Source of the DNA: Odiellus spinosus
Lineage: Eukaryota > Arthropoda > Arachnida > Opiliones > Phalangiidae
Assembly: GCA_963920705.1 (NCBI GenBank)
Contig: OY987233.1
Location: forward strand, 8,050,001-8,114,000
Reading direction: 5' to 3'
Length of the DNA stretch: 64,000 nucleotides
Shown here: positions 57,510 through 64,000 of the stretch, piece after piece
How positions within the stretch are numbered: the first letter of the stretch is position 1
Layout: each line of letters opens with the position of its first letter
Position numbers and translations under genes: made by a program
Notes under the pieces: model-generated
Seen by the model: the letters and a program-made list of their open reading frames with translations, nothing else
What the model was told of the DNA's origin: nothing
Databases searched by the model: none

Positions 57510-57690
57510 AAAGAAGGACCTTCGACGAATCAAAAGACGCCCTTGTACCTTTGGTTTCATAAAATCCCCGCTGGACATTCACTCTTTGAATCGCGATAAA
57601 TTCTCGTCGCGTTCTTGATTATTTCACGTTCACAATCGCGTGGGTACAACGAAGGATATTTCACGAAGCCAAAGGTACAGGATCGAGGGG
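57510..57690 (+). repeat. family M repeat (copy 2)
   Basis: CCTTGTACCTTTGGTTTC is mirrored by GAAGCCAAAGGTACAGG. CTTTGAATCGCGATAAATTC and TTCACAATCGCG match the 32.2-kb copy. It sits just after an A-rich run (57440-57480). Confidence 0.6.
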
Positions 57691-57745
57691 GTAATCACAT
57701 TTTAAGTATACATTTAGAAAAGAAAGTTGAACTAATATTACTTAC

Positions 57746-57877
57746 ATAAAACACTTAACATAATTCGTTTGCTAACGGCAGCTTGTACTCCGTTACTGGC
57801 GATACAAAGATAAGCTCCCATGTGAATACGACTAACTTTAGTAAGATTTAGGAACTCTCCGGCAACGCTTGGAACGG
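57746..57877 (-). CDS. Ig gene exon 4 of window: rest of Ig2
   Basis: This 132-bp exon has acceptor ttttag and donor TTTTAT|gtaagt. It encodes AVPSVAGEFLNLTKVSRIHM, then GAYLCIASNGVQAAVSKRI and MLSVL. It supplies the second cysteine of Ig2 in the family motif H-M-G-A-Y-L-C-I-A-S-N-G-V. It is phase 1 at both ends. Its last base joins the next exon to give LSVLFSPMIWI, the Ig2-Ig3 linker. Confidence 0.9.
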
Positions 57878-57990
57878 CTAAAAAATAAATTAAAAGTTTC
57901 AAACGGAACGAGTAATTCAATAATGATTACCTTTTAGAAATTTTTGGGAGAGTAAAAATATTGTTGAATAATAATTGAATTTTTATTTAC

Positions 57991-58146
57991 CTTTTTTGCT
58001 TCCAAGTGTAATATTTCTATCGTCTTCTCTCCGCCATTTAACATTTGGTTGAGGCCAACCTTTGGCGTAACATCTTAAACTGGCGTCTTTACCCTCTCGT
58101 ACTTCAGCGTCAGAGCTTGTATTTGATTCGTCGATTCTAGGAGGCA
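57991..58146 (-). CDS. Ig gene exon 3 of window: start of Ig2
   Basis: This 156-bp exon has acceptor ttaaag and donor AAAAAAG|gtaaat. With one base from the previous exon it reads VPPRIDESNTSSDAEVREGK, then DASLRCYAKGWPQPNVKWRR and EDDRNITLGSKK. VPP-I is the standard Ig1-Ig2 linker. The LRC cysteine and the KWRRED tryptophan strand are typical of Ig2 in this family. It is phase 1 at both ends. Confidence 0.9.
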
Positions 58147-58199
58147 CTTTAAAAAAGAAATTTAAGAAATAAAATTAGGTTGATTATATTTATATTTAA

Positions 58200-59100
58200 A
58201 GGTATAATGGATTATATTTTTAGTTTTATTAAAACACCATATTCAAAATTTTATACCTCTAGGGTGACGCGTGAGAAATAAACTTTAAAATGAAAATGTT
58301 CAAAAATATATTTAATATTTCTTTTTTTTTTTTTTTTTTTCAATATATGACGTAGTTTATTTCTGGAACGTAATTATGCTTAATTATAATTTTCTTACGA
58401 AAGGTAGTTGCCTTTCTTTATTATTATAATTATATTATTATTTTTACGTTACTCGTTCCAGAACGCGACGAGAATCAACTGTAGACTATACAATATCAAA
58501 ATCATATCGAAAATGGCGATTATAAAATATATATTTACTGTCGCAGTAATTTTTTCTGTGATGCATGTCACTGGTAAATCATGCTTCAAGTTTACAACAA
58601 GGCATATTATAATTTGTATGCGGTTCTGAAATCTTTGTCTTCAGAGCTTTGCCCGTGGAAAGAAAAAAATTCAAAAACTCTAAACGGTCAAGATACGGAT
58701 ATTCAAAATTGTCCTCTATAGCGGTTGAGATTGGAACTAAATAGGGGGTACTAATATCGTGCCGAACTCTCTAGTCGTTTACGGGGGTGAAAATGTATAG
58801 ACGGAAAACGACTCTCCCCTCTCTCTCTCGCGAAACGAAGGAGTGTGTCTCGCCCGGCCGTCGCCATTTCATGTCTGATTTACTCTAGAAAGAATATACC
58901 GGGCCTAGCCGCCTTCGGAATACTTAGGGTGAAACCATGGACTGAGAAAATCGGACTCACTTCATCGTCGACTTATAAACTTGAAGGTAAATTTACTTGT
59001 GTGCATATTTATAAATATTTTGAATTGTTTTTAACGAGCTTTCCGAAAAGGCTACTCAATTTGAATTTGGAGTTGATGAAACAATTGCGAGAGAATCACT
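58200..59100 (+). repeat. family C element split by about 430 bp of other DNA
   Basis: Family C sequence (GGTATAATGGATTATATTTT, CCTCTAGGGTGACGCG, ACGAAAGGTAGTTG, GAACGCGACGAGAATCAACT, GGCGATTATAAAATATATAT) runs to about 58570. It resumes near 59010 (TTTTAACGAGCTTTCCG, GAGAGAATCAC) and ends at TTAA 59101-59104. The interior block is CG-rich and unidentified. The left end of family C is missing. Confidence 0.65.
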
Positions 59101-59120
59101 TTAAGAAGAGTGAAACTTAC

Positions 59121-59328
59121 CGACGACGTCTAAGTATCCAACTTGACTTTTCATTGGTGACGTATTAATTTGGCACATATATTGACCGCGATCTTCTTCT
59201 TCGACTTCTTTGATATGAAGCCACCAGCTTCTCTTGGCATTATGAGAGATATGGTAGCGGTGATTCCTCGTAATGACACGATCTTCCAACGTCAGAAGAG
59301 CGTGCTTATCAGTGTGCATCCAAGCTAC
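59121..59328 (-). CDS. Ig gene exon 2 of window: rest of Ig1
   Basis: This 208-bp exon runs from acceptor ttctag to donor GTCGTCG|gtaagttt. It starts with VAWMHTDKH and continues through VITRNHRYHISH, WWLHIKEVEEEDRG, QYMCQINTSPMKSQVGYL and DVV. It completes the first Ig domain: the core tryptophan, the D-x-G-x-Y-x-C motif and the second cysteine are all present. The VITRNHR and MKSQVGYL segments are near-invariant in DIP/lachesin proteins. It ends in phase 1. A TTAA-type repeat ends about 17 bp beyond its donor. Confidence 0.93.
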
Positions 59329-59489
59329 CTAGAAATGTTCAAAAAACAACCACGAAATAATTAGACTTACTGTATTTAGATACCATCTTTATTGCCCACA
59401 ATAAAACACTAATTAACAAGAATGAAAATGAATTTTCATGATAAATAGTGTATATTGGTCGCTGTCGCTGACCCATCAAAGCGAAAAAT

Positions 59490-59653
59490 TTCAGAATCTC
59501 AATGAATCTAGTTAAGCCTATTTTGATGGTAAGTTTTAAATTAATTTCTAGTTTAATATTTGTTTGTAATTTTTTTTAACTGGTGGATTAGGCCTATTTA
59601 AACGATATGGAATCGATATAAAAACACTTATTAGTTTGATTTATCCCTTTGAA
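59490..59653 (+). repeat. family A right-half fragment
   Basis: It carries AGCCTATTTTGATGGTAAGT, TTAATTTCTAGTTTAATATT, ACTGGTGGATTAGGCCTATT and ACGATATGGAATCGATA, ending in ATCCCTTTGAAG. Confidence 0.7.
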
Positions 59654-60049
59654 GCAACAATAAAATAATAATATTGTTGTCTAAGCAAAGATAATTTGTG
59701 AAACACCAAAAAGATAGTAATAATTTATCGATATTATAATAAGCGATTAAGTTTTAGTGATGCGTCAATCGTCAGTATTCCCACAAACACAAAAACGCAC
59801 TCAGACGTCTAAGTTGAAACGAAAAAAAAAAAAAAAAAAAAAAAAAGAACCAATATTTAACGCAATTTTGAAAAAAAAAAATGGCTTTTTCAAGATCAAT
59901 ACAAAATGAGTTACGTAGCATTTTTTGCCTTAAGAAAACCTAATATTTTCGTAATAAAAAAGACGTGAAAAGATTATTGCCCAAAATTTACCAATATAGT
60001 AACCCACAAGTATACTAAACCTTAGTATATTTAGTTATTGGCATCTTTA

Positions 60050-60090
60050 AAGTGAGGCTGTCACCATTTTTTCGTACATAAGCATTCTGT
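60050..60090 (+). repeat. family C left terminus only
   Basis: TTAAAGTGAGGCTGTCACCA and TTTTTTCG match the family end, then homology stops. Confidence 0.55.
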
Positions 60091-60299
60091 AACGCCCAAA
60101 CTGTGCATGAAAAAGGAGTAGATTCACAAATACAGGAGATTTAATTATGTTAGAGAACAATAATTTTGAATAAAGCAGACATCGAGAATATGAGAAAAGA
60201 ATTTGAATTTTTAGGCAATTATTTTCAGTTTATAATAATTACGTTGCAATTAAGTGGTCAACCAATCATCAAAAGTTCCTTGACATGTAATTAAATATT

Positions 60300-60660
60300 T
60301 AATTTCTCTGACCATTTGGGATCCTTTTAAAATATCCTGACTTTTCACCGACCTTTTGGGCCAATTTCCAAATTCCCTCACTTTTACACGACCTTTTGGG
60401 CCAATTTTCAAATTCCCTGACTTTTCCCTGACCTTTTGGACCAATATTCAAATTCCCGGACTTTCCCTGACCTTTTGGGCCAATTTTCAAATTCCCTGTC
60501 TTTTCACTGACCTTTTGGGCCAATTTTCTAATTTCCTGACTTTTCACTGACCTTTTGGGCCAATATTCAAATTCCCTGACTTTCAACCTTTTGGGCCAAT
60601 TTTCTAATTTCCTGACTTTTCTCTGACCTTTTGGCTCAATTTTCAAATTCCCTGACTATT
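60300..60660 (+). repeat. 40-bp minisatellite, TTCCCTGACTTTT motif
   Basis: About nine copies of CCTTTTGGGCCAATTTTCAA + ATTCCCTGACTTTTCCCTGA are present. It ends TTCCCTGACTATTCCAGG. Open frames on both strands are by-products. Confidence 0.92.
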
Positions 60661-61079
60661 CCAGGTCGTACACAGGAAACCTGTATAACTGGTTATCAAA
60701 TCTAATTAATAATGTTGGTTCGGGAAGCAATTTGTTGGTCAAGCCTCTTCAGTTCAAATCACAGCGAAAATAACGATATGAAGAGACATTTGCTGACAAA
60801 ATTTCTTAAAATAACACGATTAATACAATTTCTGTCAAAAATAACTAAGCAACGAGTTACAAACACGATTAACTAATTTAAGTTGTGATAATTATTTAGA
60901 GTTTTTAAATTCTGGTAATTTTTTCAAACAGACGCTAAGCCTTGGCTATGAACCGGGGCGAACCATCTTGTCAGCGTGTGAACAAGGCTTTATTACTTTA
61001 TGCACAGTTCGGCTGTTTTTAAATGCAAGTTCATGCCATTACTAACAAAATTACGTCGGTATGGCTGCTATGAATTAAG

Positions 61080-61187
61080 AATCAGCAGAGGCGCATGTGT
61101 TTTTGTTACTTTCTACTTTTGCCCGCATTATTTGCCGTTAGAGGACGCTTATAAACGCCAGGTTTAGCTATCTTCATCTTTATATAT
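61080..61187 (-). repeat. family H half copy
   Basis: CTACTTTTGCCCGCATTATT, TGCCGTTAGAGGACGCTTAT and ATCTTCATCTTTATATA match the complement of 28352-28400 and the right arm of that copy. It stops exactly where a family D element begins. Confidence 0.6.
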
Positions 61188-61190
61188 TAA

Positions 61191-61569
61191 AGGGAAACTT
61201 GGAGCTAAAAATGGAACAGCTTTTGGACACGTTTCTGAAGTTTAAATTAATTTCTACAGTTTGGTAAAGTTTGAACAATCATGTTATTTCAGCCTTCAAA
61301 AGCGCTTGTAACGTCTTAACATTAAATGAATACGCCGGCATTTGATGTCCAAGATCTTGGGCATCAAACGCCTATTTCCATAATGTTAGTACATTACACG
61401 ATGAAATTTATATTGGTCCGAATTCATATTTACTTTTATTCAAACTTTACCAAAACTTTCGAATTTAATTTAAACACCAAAACGTGTCCAATAATTGCTT
61501 GAAAATTCTCAGATAAGTTTTTGACACATAAATTCAAAAGCTGTTCCATTTTTAGCTCCAAGTTCCCCT
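61191..61569. repeat. family D element, complete (379 bp)
   Basis: TTAA lies at 61187-61190 and 61570-61573. The ends AGGGAAACTTGGAGCTAAAA and CATTTTTAGCTCCAAGTTCC are nearly perfect inverted repeats. The core is shorter than in the other copies. Confidence 0.85.
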
Positions 61570-61861
61570 TTAAGTTAGGTGTCCATTGTTAACAGTCCAA
61601 GTAGGAACATCCTTCCGAAATGGGGGATTTAAGAGACTTAGTGAACCTCAGACTCGAGCTGAAGGATAGGATTTTGATTTTTAAGGGAGAAGTCGTGGTG
61701 AAAAAAGCGATGGCGCGACAAAATTCAAGCGACCGCGTAAAAAATTGTCGAAGGGCAGAAGTCTAAACACTTCAACTAAAATCCTAACCTAACTGGTATC
61801 GTGGCGTGGCGTAACAACAAGTACAGAAAAAAACATTTTTGAAGTTATGATTCGTGTACTT

Positions 61862-61985
61862 TAAAATGAGGCTGACACCATTTTTTCAAATGCCTCTGGG
61901 TTGACGTGTTAAAGTATGTAATTTTTTCCGATATATGACGTAATGTATTTCTGAAACGTAATTAACTACTTTCTGGAATAAGTTT
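61862..61985 (+). repeat. family C left-end fragment
   Basis: AATGAGGCTGACACCATTTT, CTCTGGGTTGACGTG and TATATGACGTAATGTATTTC match family C. It ends where the 33-bp array starts. Confidence 0.6.
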
Positions 61986-62014
61986 TTTTTTACAAAAAAC
62001 CGTGCGAAATTTAC

Positions 62015-62460
62015 AGGTGTTTCCACAAATATTTCCCTGAAACTTCCAGGTGTTTCCACAAATATTTCCATGAAACTTCCAGGTGTTTCCAAAAATATTT
62101 CCCTGATATTTCCATGTGTTTCCACAAATATTTCCCCGAAATTTATTGGTTTTTCCACAAATATTTCCCCGAAATTTATTGGTTTTTCCACAAATATTTC
62201 CCCGAAATTTATTGGTTTTTCCACAAATATTTCCCCGAAATTTATAGGTTTTTCCACAAATATTTCCCAGAAATTTCCAGGTTTTTCCACAAATATTTCC
62301 CCGAAATTTCCAAGTTTTTCCACAAATATTTCCCCGAAATTGCCACGTTTTTCCACAAATATTTCCCCGAAATTGCCACGTTTTTCCACAAATATTTCCC
62401 CGAAATTGCCACGTTTTTCCACAAATATTTCCCCGAAATTTCCACGTTTTTCCACATAAA
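62015..62460 (+). repeat. 33-bp minisatellite
   Basis: Thirteen copies of TTCCACAAATATTTCCCCGA + AATTTATTGGTTT are present, grading from ACTTCCAGGTG through TTTATTGG to TTGCCACG subtypes. The unit is a multiple of three, so long frames with an 11-residue period are open on both strands; these are not genes. Confidence 0.95.
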
Positions 62461-62489
62461 TTTGATGAAACAACAACTGATGCCCAAAC

Positions 62490-63465
62490 CGAAAATTTCC
62501 CTGAATTTGACAAATATTTTTAAATTTCCCTGAATTTGACAAATATTTTTAAATTTCCCTGAATTTGACAAATATTTTTAAATTTCCCTGAATTTGACAA
62601 ATATTTTTAAATTTCCCTGAATTTGACAAATATTTTTAAATTTCCCTGAATTTGACAAATATTTTTAAATTTCCCTGAATTTGACAAATATTTTTAAATT
62701 TCCCTGAATTTGACAAATATTTTTAAATTTCCCTGAATTTGACAAATATTTTTAAATTTCCCTGAATTTGACAAATATTTTTAAATTTCCCTGAATTTGA
62801 CAAATATTTTTAAATTTCCCTGAATTTGACAAATATTTTTAAATTTCCCTGAATTTGACAAATATTTTTAAATTTCCCTGAATTTGACAAATATTTTTAA
62901 ATTTCCCTGAATTTGACAAATATTTTTAAATTTCCCTGAATTTGACAAATATTTTTAAATTTCCCTGAATTTGACAAATATTTTTAAATTTCCCTGAATT
63001 TGACAAATATTTTTAAATTTCCCTGAATTTGACAAATATTTTTAAATTTCCCTGAATTTGACAAATATTTTTAAATTTCCCTGAATTTGACAAATATTTT
63101 TAAATTTCCCTGAATTTCACAAATATTTTTAAATTTCCCTGAATTTCACAAATATTTTTAAATTTCCCTGAATTTCACAAATATTCTTAAATTTCCCTGA
63201 ATTTCACAAATATTCTTAAATTTCCCTGAATTTCACAAATATTCTTAAATTTCCCTGAATTTCACAAATATTCTTAAATTTCCCTGAATTTCACAAATAT
63301 TCTTAAATTTCCCTGAATTTCACAAATATTCTTAAATTTCCCTGAATTTCACAAATATTTTTAAATTTCCCTGAATTTCACAAATATTTTTAAATTTCCC
63401 TGAATTTCACAAATATTTTAAAATTTCCCCGAATTTCACAAATATTTTAAAATTTCCCCAGAATT
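62490..63465 (+). repeat. 29-bp minisatellite, about 33 units
   Basis: The unit is AAATTTCCCTGAATTTGACA + AATATTTTT. Subtypes are ordered along the array: TTTGAC up to about 63110, then TTTCAC, with a sub-block having ATTCTTAAA at about 63180-63350. The array is followed by ATTTCCCTGAAATTCCCAGG. Confidence 0.97.
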
Positions 63466-63641
63466 TTTACTCTTTAAATTATTTCCCTGAAATTCCCAGG
63501 CTTTCCTGGTTTGCTTTGAGTCCCGGAATCTGCCTCTCTCTTACACACACACACAATACAATCAAGACCATAATATGCGCGAGTACACGTAATCATAAAA
63601 AAAACTTGTAGTTCTTAACAAATTCGGTTTTTTGGTCTTAC

Positions 63642-63760
63642 TTTGTACGTGCCCAGGTTTTCGACGACGCATTTGAGGGAAGCGCTTCTTCCAGCTACCG
63701 TCGTTTGGTTACCGATTGGCTCCACGAAGAAGGGCTCTTGGTTGTTATTGTGGTAAGTCG
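63642..63760 (-). CDS. Ig gene exon 1 of window: start of Ig1
   Basis: The exon of 119 bp is preceded by a pyrimidine-rich tract and the acceptor ttgcag, and followed by the donor AAA|gtaagacc. It begins two bases into a codon, so an upstream phase-1 exon must exist beyond the window. It encodes THYHNN-like linker residues (TYHNNNQEPF), then FVEPIGNQTTVAGRSASLKC and VVENLGTYK. This is the A-to-C strand half of the first Ig domain, including its first cysteine. It joins in phase 0 to the next exon, giving the family-typical YKVAW tryptophan motif. Confidence 0.9.
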
Positions 63761-64000
63761 CTGCAATTCGAAAAGAAAAGAAAAAAAAAAAAAAAAAAAA
63801 ACATATATTGAGAAAAATTGACAATTCTTCTCTTTTCTCCGAGTATGAATGCGACTAGAATAGTAATAAATTTTCAAGATATCTTAAGCCTAAGCCTCGT
63901 AAAGCAACTACTACTATTTATTCTACTACTATCAATCGGTGGTTAGCCATAAATATAGAATTAAAGAATCAAAAGAACATTACAAAGTGGAAAAGAGAGG

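Larger units (their letters stand above)
12218..63760 (-). other. DIP/lachesin-type immunoglobulin adhesion gene (3' part)
   Basis: Five strong and four candidate exons on the minus strand join in frame to about 415 residues plus a stop. The product has three Ig domains. Ig1 spans the first two exons, with its cysteines in LKCVVEN and QYMCQIN and a DRGQYMC motif. Ig2 spans the next two (LRCYAKG, AYLCIAS). Ig3 is one exon (LDCSLEC, SYTCVAKN). Phrases such as VITRNHR, MKSQVGYL, MIWI..QLVGA and KNSLGETEG are typical of arthropod DIP/lachesin proteins, cell-surface adhesion molecules of neurons that bind Dpr partners. Every visible junction is phase 1 except exon 1/2, which is phase 0. The signal peptide and N-terminus lie upstream, outside the window. 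The tail seen here has no hydrophobic anchor, although the family is usually membrane- or GPI-anchored. Family assignment is firm; choice of DIP versus lachesin is not, and the last four exons are inferred. Confidence 0.85.

Noticed and set aside
61886-62571. Frames of 109-218 codons with an 11-residue period
   Set aside because: By-products of the 33-bp array on both strands.
63540-63556. Short CA microsatellite
   Set aside because: Real, but only about six dinucleotides; not worth a separate feature.

Overview
This is AT-rich, repeat-loaded animal DNA, most likely from an arthropod or another protostome. It holds the 3' two-thirds of one host gene, a minus-strand immunoglobulin-superfamily adhesion gene of the DIP (Dpr-interacting protein)/lachesin type. 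The gene is cut into small exons separated by introns of up to 22 kb. Five exons (63760 down to 53694) encode three Ig domains that read in frame across canonical splice sites. Four further candidate exons (50947-50882, 41895-41821, 34687-34598 and 12330-12218) keep the same phase and encode an unstructured tail ending in a stop. The signal-peptide exons lie beyond base 64000. No tRNA, rRNA, CRISPR array or prokaryotic feature was seen.

Layout. 1-12.05 kb is probably downstream flank: short inverted-repeat elements, a 26-bp minisatellite containing an inverted block, and a 32-bp minisatellite. 12.2-12.33 kb is the proposed last exon. 12.65-20.39 kb is a BEL/Pao LTR retrotransposon on the minus strand that looks whole, with 900-bp LTRs identical by eye and a GTACT target duplication. 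20.4-53.7 kb is intron sequence with palindromic non-autonomous DNA elements and several minisatellites, including 1.7 kb of a G-rich 21-bp unit. 53.7-63.8 kb carries the Ig exons, with more minisatellites in the introns.

The dominant theme is mobile DNA. Three families of long inverted-repeat elements (called A, C and D here) and one single element (L) are flanked by TTAA, the target of piggyBac-type transposition. They are often nested, including two insertions into the same TTAA within family A arms. Other families (B, E, F, G, H, I, J, K, M, P and two at 1.9-2.3 kb) have other ends. No transposase gene for any of them lies in the window.

Most long open frames in the window come from minisatellites or lie antisense to the retrotransposon. 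I found no clear new multi-gene system. The best leads are the in-frame optional tail exons, the TTAA families and their nesting, the inverted minisatellite block, and an unidentified plus-strand exon-like segment at 45.4 kb. All repeat matches and identities were judged by eye.
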